Shown: positions 1-7,205 of the stretch, piece by piece | Numbering within the stretch: position 1 is the first letter of the stretch | Layout of the letters: each line of letters begins with the position of its first letter | Source of the DNA: JANXVV01 sp038230975 | GTDB taxonomy: Bacteria; Planctomycetota; Phycisphaerae; Tepidisphaerales; Tepidisphaeraceae | DNA: 10,382 bases | Direction: 5' to 3' | NCBI GenBank assembly: GCA_038230975.1 | Contig: JBBRMF010000188.1 | Coordinates: 1-10,382 of the forward strand | Made by a program: the position numbers and the translations under genes | The notes under the pieces: model-generated | What the model was told of the DNA's origin: nothing | Seen by the model: only the letters and a program-made list of their open reading frames with translations | Databases searched by the model: none

Positions 1-771
1 CCCTTCGAACCGAGCCGCGCACACTGCGTTGATATCCCGGCTACAGACGGCCAAACCGACATAGACACGCGAATCCATGGGGATTTCCTGGGGTTCTCCC
101 ACATTGACCCACGCATTGCCATCCATGGATTTGCTGGCGGTGAAAGTATTCCTCACGCGCGTCAATCGCAGCCAGGCAGGGGGTTTGTCACCCGGTGTAA
201 GTGGTGTGGAGGTCAGGTCAGCACCTTTCACGGACCGCCATGCGAAGCTCGATCCCTCTTGGGGCTTAAGGAACAAGAACGCCGTCTTGCTTCCCCGTTC
301 ATTGAAGGATTCACGGATCATCACACCCGCTTTTGCCTCTGGTTGGGTGATGGGCAGGTTGCTGAGCCTTGCGATGATTTGCCCATCACCGCGCAGTTCC
401 TGGTAGGCGAAGAAGAATGAGTCGGCCGGGCCTTTGATTTCCGATCCGGCACCTTTTATGGCAAAGGCACCGTCAACCAGTCTTGCGCTTCCGGCGGTCC
501 CCGTCGGGCCGACATCCTGCGTTTTCCACGGGCGATCTAACAATCCACTAGAGTTCGCGATGATTCGGGGTGGTTCCGCATTTCGCAGATTGGCCTGCGA
601 AATGTCGGCCAGTTCCAGTTTGATCGGCTGACCCGTCTTGGGATGAACGACAATGTTCCCATTCTCGAAGTGAACATCTCCTTCGTAGGTTTTGCCATCG
701 AGAGTTTGAACGGTTCCCGCGTAGGTTGAAGTAGCCAGGAACAGAACTAGCAAGGATCGAAAGAGTCGCAT
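1..771 (-). CDS. Exported protein with lectin/laminin-G-like module (3' end outside window)
   Basis: The reading frame is open from the ATG at 771 to the left edge, giving 257 visible codons and no stop, so the C-terminus is missing. Residues 1-18 form a signal peptide (MRLFRSLLVLFLATSTYA). Next comes a short segment starting TVQTLDGKTYEGDVHFENG that resembles the small beta N-terminal module of many planctomycete exported proteins. From about residue 80 the protein has the pattern of DUF1349/concanavalin-like modules: GDGQIIARL, AKAGVMIRES, PAWLRLTR, SMDGNAWVNVG and VYVGLAVCSRD. That fold usually binds carbohydrate or cell-surface material; no catalytic residues are evident. It is the last gene seen in the four-gene minus-strand run, 81 bases after the toroid gene, with a palindromic repeat filling the gap. 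No Shine-Dalgarno sequence is visible before the ATG, because the repeat nearly reaches the start. The domain call is from remembered family patterns; the substrate is unknown. Confidence 0.85.
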   Translation of the reverse strand, partial: MRLFRSLLVLFLATSTYAGTVQTLDGKTYEGDVHFENGNIVVHPKTGQPIKLELADISQANLRNAEPPRIIANSSGLLDRPWKTQDVGPTGTAGSARLVDGAFAIKGAGSEIKGPADSFFFAYQELRGDGQIIARLSNLPITQPEAKAGVMIRESFNERGSKTAFLFLKPQEGSSFAWRSVKGADLTSTPLTPGDKPPAWLRLTRVRNTFTASKSMDGNAWVNVGEPQEIPMDSRVYVGLAVCSRDINAVCAARFEG

Positions 772-782
772 GCGTTTTTCGT

Positions 783-845
783 GTGGCATGGGCGTCTCGC
801 CCGTGCTCTTACCTGATGAAAACGCGGGCGAGACGCCCACGCCAC
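783..845. repeat. REPIN-like paired palindrome between two operon genes
   Basis: Two inverted arms, 783-805 and 823-845, match at 21 of 23 positions by hand count and are separated by 17 bases. Each arm also folds on itself around the core GGGCGTCTCGCCC. A small hairpin in each of two inverted copies is the layout of REPIN elements (REP doublets). The element fills the gap between the toroid gene and the lectin-module gene and ends 12 bases before the latter's ATG. In the mRNA it would form one long hairpin or two small ones. Confidence 0.85.
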
Positions 846-852
846 GTTTAAA

Positions 853-2088
853 CTATCGTTGATACAACGGAATATAGTGATACGGCATAGCAAGGATCGT
901 CGTATAGACTGCCGTGGCGTAGAGTGTGCCAACCTTGTGATCGACCGGCTCCCAACTGGCAAAATCTCCCTCGCGGCGGACCGTGGCGAGCAGTTCTTTA
1001 TTCATTTTCTCGTACCAGCGTTTCCAGATGTCGCCACCGATCATGTACTGGGCCGGAGCGGCGTAGAAGTGGCCGTAGGTGTACCACTCATTCATATTGC
1101 CCTTGCTGTCTGCCAGAAACTGCGAACCCTTGCCAACCATCGGATCGTCATAGAGTCCGCAGACCTGAAGGCAGTAGATTCCCGCCGCCGTACGAGCAAA
1201 ACCAGGTTGACGATTGCGCGGTTGGTAGGTGAAACCGCCGGAGCCTTCATCGTAACAGCTCTTCACGAACCGAACGGCATTGTCGATGGTGCGTTGAGCC
1301 ACATCGATACCGCTATTTTTCGCAGCTCGTAACGCGACGACTTGCAACACCGTAACGGACAAATCCGCATCGCTTTTGCGAGGCGCATATCGCCAGCCGC
1401 CCTGGTCGTTCTGACAGTTTTCGATCAGGTGAATCGCGAGTTCCAGTTTCTGCTTCAGGCGGGGATCCTTTGACATGCCATACAGCTCTGCCAAGGCGAT
1501 CGACGCGATGCCATGCCCGTACATATTTGAACCCCCCCGATCGCCTCCGTTTCCACCGGCGCTGATGTAGCCATCCGGTCCAACGCGTTCGAGCAGGTAC
1601 TGCATTCCGCGCGTGACGTTCTTGCCGTATTCCCCTTCATTGGGGGTGTTGCCCGAGGCAAGGAATGCCATCAATGTATACGCAGTCATGGCCACCGGAT
1701 GTTCGCCACCGCCCGCATTCCACGAGCCATTGGGAGATTGCTTGGCGGCCAGATATTTCAAGGCGGCGCGGATGACTTTTTCGGTAGCCTCATCGACAAC
1801 GACATTGTCCTGAACGACGATAGGTGTTCGCACGCTCGCGGGTGGATTCGCATCTGCAGCGAACGAGGCATGGCAGATGCCGATCAAACTCGCACCGATC
1901 AGCAGCGCTGTGTAGAAAACTCTTTTGTGGCATGGGCTTCCAGCCCGTATGAGCGATCTGAAACTCGGATTGAACTTCCGTATTGAATTCTCTTTGCGCA
2001 CTTGCCAGCAAGCACGGGCTGGAAGCCCGTGCCACTGGTAAGGTTCAAAGTGTCTTCCAGACGCCGCTTCGCGATTTGCTGATTGCAT
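853..2088 (-). CDS. Exported prenyltransferase/squalene-cyclase-like toroid protein
   Basis: 411 residues. From about residue 100 it shows the alpha/alpha-toroid repeats of the prenyltransferase/squalene-oxidase family: KYLAAKQSPNGSWN (111-124), YGHGIASIALAELYG (190-204), the QW-like QNDQGGWRYAP (226-236) and GSGGFTYQP (282-290). Where squalene-hopene cyclases carry DXDD, this protein has SDADLSVT (239-246), so classical cyclase activity is doubtful; the fold may serve binding. A signal peptide-like helix spans about 56-77 (ends CHASFA). The ATG at 2088 fits the operon, lying 3 bases after the upstream TAA, with AAGAGAA before it. This start puts about 55 residues ahead of the signal helix, and residues 18-55 are encoded by a palindromic repeat. 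No in-frame ATG lies between the repeat and the helix. Stop TAG at 853-855. Family call is firm; biochemical role is unknown. Confidence 0.88.
   Translation of the reverse strand: MQSANREAASGRHFEPYQWHGLPARACWQVRKENSIRKFNPSFRSLIRAGSPCHKRVFYTALLIGASLIGICHASFAADANPPASVRTPIVVQDNVVVDEATEKVIRAALKYLAAKQSPNGSWNAGGGEHPVAMTAYTLMAFLASGNTPNEGEYGKNVTRGMQYLLERVGPDGYISAGGNGGDRGGSNMYGHGIASIALAELYGMSKDPRLKQKLELAIHLIENCQNDQGGWRYAPRKSDADLSVTVLQVVALRAAKNSGIDVAQRTIDNAVRFVKSCYDEGSGGFTYQPRNRQPGFARTAAGIYCLQVCGLYDDPMVGKGSQFLADSKGNMNEWYTYGHFYAAPAQYMIGGDIWKRWYEKMNKELLATVRREGDFASWEPVDHKVGTLYATAVYTTILAMPYHYIPLYQR
1927..2035. repeat. REPIN-like paired palindrome inside the toroid gene
   Basis: The arms 1927-1948 and 2014-2035 are inverted copies matching at 21 of 22 positions, with a 65-base spacer. 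Each arm has the mini-hairpin core GGGCTTCCAGCCC; the right arm folds as a 9-bp perfect stem with a 3-base loop. It belongs to the same framework as the element at 783-845 (GTGGCRTGGGC...GCCCGT) with a changed core. The whole element lies in the translated 5' end of the toroid gene and is open in that frame. Confidence 0.85.
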
Positions 2089-2091
2089 GAT

Positions 2092-5000
2092 TTACCGATT
2101 CTCTTGATCTGAAAGATTCTTCAGATACTGCTCGATGGCCCGGCCGTATTCCTCGGGGTATTTGTCTTTTTGCGTTTGCTTTAGCGCTTGTCGATCGCGG
2201 GCGGGGAGGCTCATGAACGTGCTCGCTCCGTTGACGGTTCCGCGCGGGCCGGAATTGCCGGCTTTGGCGGTGGTGTCTTGCCGATCGCCGACGGCTTGCT
2301 GGCTTGGCGTATTCTCATCCGCCTGGCCAGGAGTTGGGGACGGCTGCCCAGGGGCGGGTTTGCCGGGGCTCGGATCTTTTCCAGGTTCGCCCGGTGGGCC
2401 GGGTTCACCGGGTGGACCTTTCGCATCGGCCATCTGGCCGGGCTTCATTCCCTGTTGCGCAAGTGCCACGGCTGCCTGTGCCTGAGAGATTGCCGACTGC
2501 GCCGCCGCCGTCTTGGAACTGGCGCTTGGGGTGTCGCCAGCCTCTGCTTTCGTTGCCGCTTCGTTCAATGCTGCTTCGGCCTGCTGCAGCGCCTGTTCGG
2601 CGGATTTTGGCAATGCGCCTTTGTCGGTGGCCGCCGCATCGGTGACGTCGTTTGAGACCTGCCCCAACTTCTGCGCAGTCTGTTGGGTTGGCGACTGCTT
2701 CTGAGCCGAAGCCAACTGCTCCGCCGCTTTTTTCACCGCAGCCTGATCCTTACCAACATCCTTCATCGATTCTTCTTTGCCTTCGCCCTGGGCATCGGGC
2801 TTGGCTTCCGCGTTCTCATCCGGCTTGTCGCCTTGATCGGCTTCCTTGATCGCATCCTGCGTCTTCTGCATTTCCTCGATCGCTTTGGGCAGATCATTCT
2901 GAGCCAACTGCTTCGCAGCTTTTTGGGCGGCGTGCTGGGCCTTCTGTAGCGGCTCGCTCTTTGGATTCTTCTGTTGCTTCTTCTCCAACTGATCCGCGAT
3001 CTTCTGTTGCTCCTTGGCCAACAGTTGGGCAGGATCTTCCTGCATTTGCTGCTGGGCCTTGTTCAGATCCTGCTGGGCCTGGTCAAGAGCCTTGGCCAAC
3101 TGATCGAGCTTCTGGCTGTTGTCTTGTGGAAGGCCGAGTTCTTTTTGCAGATCGCTGATTTTCTGATCCAGGGCATCCTTGGCCTTGTTCAAATTGTTCA
3201 ACGCCTGCTGTTCATTGGGCTGCGCCGGTTTCGCTTGATTTTTATCCAGCGAATCCTTCGCGGCATTCATATCCTGTTTCGCTTGATCGAGAGGTTGCGC
3301 CGCTTCCTTACCCTCTTCAGGCAAGGTCTGTTTGGCTTCCTCCGTTTTCTTCGCTACCTCACCTTGCTTCTGGGCATTGTCCTTGTTGGCGTCGGCGTTC
3401 TGTTTATCTTTAGCCGGATCGGGCTTCTTTTGAGCCTCTTCTTTACCGACTTCGTGTGCGGTATCCAACGCCACCCGCTGCTCATCCTGAATCAACTTCG
3501 CGACTTTATCGCGAGATTCTTCGAGCTTGGCCAACTGCTCCTTGTCGTGTTCGAGCTTGGCAATTTGCTGATCCAACAGCTTCTCGGCGTTGACCAGGTG
3601 ATCGACGGCCGATTTACCCGGCATTTCCGCCGGGGCGACGGCACCTTTGTCGAGTGACTCCTGAACCTTTTCCATTTCCTTGACGGCCGATGAAATTTCC
3701 TTGGCCGCCGGCAATGATTCAGGCGCGGTTTCGATCTGCAGATCCTTGGCTGTCTGTTCGAGCTTCAATTCCGTGCGGGCCAATTCCGGCGTCGTGCGCG
3801 GGGTGGCGGGCTTCGCCTGTTCGTTGAGTTTCTCCTGATCGGTCCTTAACTGTGCCACTTTTTCGCGAAGCGCTTTTGTCTGCTCAAGATTATCACCGGT
3901 GGGTTTGTCGGCATCGGCTTTGGCGATCTGCTCTTCGAGCATTGCGCGGGCCTGCTGCAGTTTGGTGAGAGCAAGTTTTTCCGTGACTGCTGCCGGATCG
4001 CGATGCCGCCCGTTCAAAGCCGTTCGCGTTTCCTGCATCTTGTCCTGCGCGAGCTTCAAGACGTCCACGACCGTCGGAGCCAGGATGTCGATCTCTTTTC
4101 GTAGTCGATCGGTGAGGTCGACATTGTCGCCCTGCTTGTCCTCGACGGTGTCGTAGTCCTCATTCACCGCTGGCGCGCTGGGCGGCAAGGCCCCGGTCAG
4201 ACCGATGACCCGCTTTTCTTCGGTGATTGCTTTATCGAGTTTTTCGGCAGCTTTGCGAAGTTTTGTCGCCGTGTCTTCGATCGGAGCGATCAGGCTCGCC
4301 AACTCATAAAGTCGATCTCGCGCGTTGCGTTCGCTCGAGGCGGCGGAGTGCGGGTGTCCATCTTTCAGGCTATTGACGGCCCCGGCGAGCGATTCTTCGA
4401 GCAGGCCTTTCTTGGCATGCTCGATACTTTTTTTCAGGCGATCGGCTGTCTCGGAATCGGATTCCGCCGCGAGCGAACTTAATTTCGCCAGAAGATTTTT
4501 GGTCTCATCGCGAAGGCCTTCTTCGTTGCTGGTCTGGACATGGATGGCACTTCGCTGAATCTCATTATATTCGGTCGATTGTTTTCCACCGGTCGATTTC
4601 ACGAGGAACTTGGCATCGCGCAGGTTGGCGTGTTGCTCATCGGCCATCTGCGTAAAGCGGAGCGATAGCTCGTACAGTTCCTGCTGGCGTTTATACTCCA
4701 GAAGCAGTTGCCGCATTTTGACAATGATGGATTTCTGATTGACCACCGCCTGTGTGGCATCGCCGCGAAACTTGCTCGGATCGAGCGAAGTGCGGGCCTC
4801 TTGCAGCAACGCAATGACGACGGTCATGTCTTTGACGGTGAGGTCGCCGAGCACATCGCGGATCTTGCCGAGCACTTTGACATCTTCCCCACCGATCCCG
4901 TTGCGATTGAGTTCGTTGATGATGCTGGTCAGGTCGTCGGTGGTTCGTTGCACCTGCGTTTTAATCTGGTTCTGCTGGGCTTCACCTTGGCGGATACCGT

Positions 5001-5109
5001 CGGAAAGCTTGGAGTTCGCGGCGAGCGAGCGCGACGGAATCGCAACGGGCCACATGGCCGACGCGGAGACGGCGGCGGTCCAGATTGCTTTTTGTAAACG
5101 TCGATTCAT
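2092..5109 (-). CDS. Exported giant coiled-coil protein with collagen-like tract
   Basis: 1005 residues. Residues 1-30 form a signal peptide (MNRRLQKAIWTAAVSASAMW, ends RSLA). Almost all of 40-880 is charged, Gln/Lys/Ala/Glu-rich sequence with heptad character, predicted long coiled coil. Residues 898-910 are a collagen-like GPPGEPGPPGEPG, followed by a Pro/Gly/Ser-rich linker. The protein ends with a compact segment (about 963-1001: MSLPARDRQALKQTQ, then KYPEEYGRAIEQYLKNL) that resembles a C-terminal motif I remember from other planctomycete proteins of this context. A good GGAG (5116-5119) with 6 bases to the ATG fixes the start. It follows the DUF4175-like gene by 67 bases and precedes the toroid gene by 3 bases. 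In alphaproteobacteria DUF4175 proteins carry their membrane part and a long helical part in one chain; here I infer the two are split into neighbouring genes. A structural or scaffold role outside the membrane is likely; no enzyme motif is seen. Confidence 0.85.
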   Translation of the reverse strand: MNRRLQKAIWTAAVSASAMWPVAIPSRSLAANSKLSDGIRQGEAQQNQIKTQVQRTTDDLTSIINELNRNGIGGEDVKVLGKIRDVLGDLTVKDMTVVIALLQEARTSLDPSKFRGDATQAVVNQKSIIVKMRQLLLEYKRQQELYELSLRFTQMADEQHANLRDAKFLVKSTGGKQSTEYNEIQRSAIHVQTSNEEGLRDETKNLLAKLSSLAAESDSETADRLKKSIEHAKKGLLEESLAGAVNSLKDGHPHSAASSERNARDRLYELASLIAPIEDTATKLRKAAEKLDKAITEEKRVIGLTGALPPSAPAVNEDYDTVEDKQGDNVDLTDRLRKEIDILAPTVVDVLKLAQDKMQETRTALNGRHRDPAAVTEKLALTKLQQARAMLEEQIAKADADKPTGDNLEQTKALREKVAQLRTDQEKLNEQAKPATPRTTPELARTELKLEQTAKDLQIETAPESLPAAKEISSAVKEMEKVQESLDKGAVAPAEMPGKSAVDHLVNAEKLLDQQIAKLEHDKEQLAKLEESRDKVAKLIQDEQRVALDTAHEVGKEEAQKKPDPAKDKQNADANKDNAQKQGEVAKKTEEAKQTLPEEGKEAAQPLDQAKQDMNAAKDSLDKNQAKPAQPNEQQALNNLNKAKDALDQKISDLQKELGLPQDNSQKLDQLAKALDQAQQDLNKAQQQMQEDPAQLLAKEQQKIADQLEKKQQKNPKSEPLQKAQHAAQKAAKQLAQNDLPKAIEEMQKTQDAIKEADQGDKPDENAEAKPDAQGEGKEESMKDVGKDQAAVKKAAEQLASAQKQSPTQQTAQKLGQVSNDVTDAAATDKGALPKSAEQALQQAEAALNEAATKAEAGDTPSASSKTAAAQSAISQAQAAVALAQQGMKPGQMADAKGPPGEPGPPGEPGKDPSPGKPAPGQPSPTPGQADENTPSQQAVGDRQDTTAKAGNSGPRGTVNGASTFMSLPARDRQALKQTQKDKYPEEYGRAIEQYLKNLSDQENR

Positions 5110-5115
5110 CGATCA

Positions 5116-5133
5116 CTCCAAACTTAAAGTTTG
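5116..5133 (-). promoter_or_regulatory. Ribosome binding site next to a small palindrome
   Basis: On the minus strand GGAG (5119-5116) lies 6 bases before the ATG at 5109, the clearest ribosome binding site in the operon. Directly upstream is the palindrome CAAACTTTAAGTTTG (5133-5119), whose last base is the first G of GGAG. As RNA it gives a 5-bp, AU-rich stem, probably too weak to block ribosomes alone, but placed where a stem or a bound protein could tune translation of the coiled-coil gene. Confidence 0.5.
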
Positions 5134-5151
5134 TCTCAGAGTATGCGGAAA

Positions 5152-5175
5152 GCACGGGCGAGATGCCCACGCCAC
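5152..5175. repeat. Single REP-like half element at a stop codon
   Basis: One copy of the arm found in the paired elements at 783-845 and 1927-2035: read on the minus strand it is GTGGC, then GTGGGCATCTCGCCC, then GTGC. The partner arm is absent. It begins one base after the stop codon of the DUF4175-like gene and fills part of the 67-base gap before the coiled-coil gene. The inner stem has one A/C mismatch compared with the other copies. Confidence 0.75.
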
Positions 5176-5176
5176 C

Positions 5177-6874
5177 TCACTCGGGTTTTCGTTCCAGGAT
5201 CAGATCACCCAGCTTCGTTCGCGCTTTTTCCTGATCGTCGACACCGCGCTCGACATCTTGGATTGACGCTCCGAGCCGCGCGAGAATTTCGGCCCGTTTT
5301 TCGGCTTCGCTGACGACACGGGCGGAGTAGCGTTCGCTTTCTCCGCGGCCAGGACCGGTGACGTTGTTGTTGTCTTCGGCCTCGAGCCAGTACTCGATGC
5401 TGCTGCCTTCGAGCGTCGGCTGTGTGGTCGATCGGGGCGTGAGCTTCGAGATGGCCCAGGCATATCGCTTGTGCAGCGAGCGCGGCAACGGTTGGCCGGG
5501 TTTGTTGATATCCAGCGGGATGGATTGCTCAGGGCCATCATCGATCTTGTACTTGAGATAGAGATTCGCCAGGCCGAAATCATCGGCGGCGTCGAAACCA
5601 ATCTCCAGCGTGGCGATGCGCGTTAACAATTCTTCTTTTCGTTCGGGGTAACTGATGTGAACCGTGGGATCTTTATCGGGGACCAGGTCGACGCGATAAA
5701 CGGCGGGGTCTTTGCTCTTCAAGCCGTTGGTGTCGTTCAACCCAATTGAAAAGCCGGAGGTCTTCGGCGGCATCGGCACTTCGGCCGTGAGTTGCCGTGG
5801 ATCATTCGGATCGACCGTCAATTTCACCGGTGGAATGCCGTTGGGATTTACCAGATGCACCGAATTCAAAAATTTATCAGGCGAGCCGTCGGGTTGGATG
5901 GGATTGTTCGTGGTCACTTTCAAAATCAGGCGGCTGCCACTGAGAATCGACAGATCGCCGAGTGATCGGCTGACCGTGCCGAGCTTCGTATAACCCGGAT
6001 AGACCTGCTGGCATTCCAACCGCGTGACGACCGGCGGAATCAACACATCGGCCCGATACCAGTCGCTCGTGCTGTCGCCGAGGTTGATGCGATAGGAGAA
6101 CGAATCTTGAACGTTCTCCAGCGAGCGGGTGAACATCGCGGGATCGTTCGGGCTGACATCCAACGGGAAGGTCTGTTTGCGACCGCTTTCGAACTTGATA
6201 TCAATCGTTCCACCGTTCGGGATCGCGCCGCGTGCTTTGGCTAATAGGATGGCGGTGTCACCGCGACCAATCTTGAAGCTTCCCAGCGGGACATCGATGC
6301 GCGTCTTCCGCGGGACCGGCGTGTTGGACAGGAATGCGCGGGCCAGGAGATCGGAACTGACACCATCGTGTCGGCCATAGGCAAAAGAGGTCAGGCCCGT
6401 CAGCAATACCAGTGCGGCGACGATGGATATTTTCATCAGTCGATCGGTGCTGACCACGCGGTTGAAATCGATGCTGTCGGCCAGGGACTCGGCTTGCATG
6501 ACCATCGCGCGAACGAGCGATGCCGATGCGCCAATGGGAATTGCTTCCGGCCGGGAAAGTTGAATCGAGGCAATCAGACGTGTACGGAATTCCGGATGCG
6601 CATCTTCGACCTTCAGGGCAATCTGGTCATCATCCGGCCCATGAAAAATCGGGATCAAAATCGTCTGCACGATGATGGTGATCACCAGCGAAAGGTCGAT
6701 CGCCAGGAACGCGGCGCGAATCCAGCGGGGCAGGTCCAGCCAGTAGTCCAGCAGCATGCCGACGATCAACCCGGCGACCAGCACGGCGACAGCGATCGCG
6801 ATGCCCGTCCCGATCGCAACGGACGAATGCTTGGCTCGAACGGCGGAGATTTTGGACAGAAGTAGTTGGCTCAT
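5177..6874 (-). CDS. DUF4175-like membrane protein
   Basis: 565 residues, first gene of the minus-strand operon. Hydrophobic segments are at about 18-43 (rich in Ala/Val/Ile/Gly), 52-77 (AFLAIDLSLVITIIVQTILI) and 147-166 (MKISIVAALVLLTGLTSFAY). Between the second and third lies a short amphipathic cytoplasmic-type stretch (DDDQIALKVEDAHPEFRTRL). Residues 185-530 are mostly beta-type, probably extracytoplasmic, with tandem Ig-like character (for example VVTRLECQQVYPGYTKLG, LEIGFDAADDFGLANLYLKY). The C-terminus is helical (EAEKRAEILARLG). This layout matches the N-terminal half of DUF4175/TIGR02302 proteins as I remember them; the helical second half seems to be the next gene. The ATG at 6874 is the only start available because an in-frame TAG lies 27 bases upstream. 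No Shine-Dalgarno is visible, so a leaderless or very short leader is possible. Stop TGA at 5177-5179. Function unknown; envelope-associated assembly is an inference. Confidence 0.82.
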   Translation of the reverse strand: MSQLLLSKISAVRAKHSSVAIGTGIAIAVAVLVAGLIVGMLLDYWLDLPRWIRAAFLAIDLSLVITIIVQTILIPIFHGPDDDQIALKVEDAHPEFRTRLIASIQLSRPEAIPIGASASLVRAMVMQAESLADSIDFNRVVSTDRLMKISIVAALVLLTGLTSFAYGRHDGVSSDLLARAFLSNTPVPRKTRIDVPLGSFKIGRGDTAILLAKARGAIPNGGTIDIKFESGRKQTFPLDVSPNDPAMFTRSLENVQDSFSYRINLGDSTSDWYRADVLIPPVVTRLECQQVYPGYTKLGTVSRSLGDLSILSGSRLILKVTTNNPIQPDGSPDKFLNSVHLVNPNGIPPVKLTVDPNDPRQLTAEVPMPPKTSGFSIGLNDTNGLKSKDPAVYRVDLVPDKDPTVHISYPERKEELLTRIATLEIGFDAADDFGLANLYLKYKIDDGPEQSIPLDINKPGQPLPRSLHKRYAWAISKLTPRSTTQPTLEGSSIEYWLEAEDNNNVTGPGRGESERYSARVVSEAEKRAEILARLGASIQDVERGVDDQEKARTKLGDLILERKPE

Positions 6875-7142
6875 GGGTGTTCTATCAGTGCTATACGGCT
6901 AGAGGGGTCGGTTTGTTGCGGACTCTCGGGAACGGTACACGAAATGGAACAAAACGGAACGAAATGGAACAGTTTTGGGGAGGGGGAAAAAGACCGGAAA
7001 ACGAGGGTTTGGAGGTGGAAAGGGGGAAATGTCCCAGGCGGATGCTGGCAAAACGGTGTTGAAAGCGCATTTTGGTTTTTGACTGAAATCTGGCCTGTTA
7101 TACGGTGCAAAATCGGTAGGTATGCGACGATGAAGATGCTAA
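6875..7142. other. Intergenic region between divergent genes
   Basis: This stretch separates the minus-strand operon from the plus-strand membrane protein gene and must hold both promoters. The plus strand is strongly G-rich at 6971-7050. It contains the 10-base direct repeats described separately. A TTGACT (7079-7084) and TATACG (7099-7104) face the plus gene, but the 14-base spacing is too short for a good sigma-70 promoter. On the minus strand, TATAGC lies about 20 bases before the ATG at 6874, with no clear -35. A 79-codon minus-strand frame ends in an ATGA overlap with that gene, but its composition does not look coding. Confidence 0.5.
6929..6970. promoter_or_regulatory. Tandem 10-base direct repeats upstream of the operon (candidate operator)
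   Basis: Three head-to-tail 10-base units lie at 6941-6950, 6951-6960 and 6961-6970 with consensus RAAAYGGAAC on the plus strand (GTTCCRTTTY on the minus strand). The first and third units are identical. A further GGAAC occurs at 6929-6933. The spacing is one helical turn, so all GGAAC blocks of the three units face the same side of the DNA, as expected for cooperative binding of a regulator. They sit 67-96 bases before the first codon of the DUF4175-like gene. No known regulator site is recognised. Confidence 0.45.
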
Positions 7143-7205
7143 CATGCGACTATCTATCGATTCATTCGTTTCATCTTCGGCAGCGTCGCCGCACTCTCGT
7201 CGTTC

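Noticed and set aside
77..631. Two plus-strand frames (77-406 and 434-631) opposite the lectin-module gene.
   Set aside because: The opposite strand has one continuous frame with a signal peptide and clear module motifs; the plus frames are its shadows.
783..845. A CRISPR-like array or a rho-independent terminator.
   Set aside because: The copies are inverted, not direct, and not regularly spaced; no T-run follows the hairpin on either strand.
2974..3657. A 227-codon plus-strand frame with many Leu/Ile/Phe residues that looks like a membrane protein.
   Set aside because: It is the antisense of Gln/Lys/Glu-rich coiled-coil codons, which always read as Leu/Phe on the other strand; no start signal or family.
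7079..7104. A sigma-70 promoter for the plus-strand membrane gene.
   Set aside because: TTGACT and TATACG are separated by only 14 bases, shorter than functional spacing, so it is not listed as a promoter.
6871..7110. A 79-codon minus-strand frame that ends with an ATGA overlap at the DUF4175-like start.
   Set aside because: The overlap is attractive, but the product is Phe/Pro/Ser/His-rich, runs through the 10-base direct repeats and the G-rich tract, has no ribosome binding site and resembles no family.
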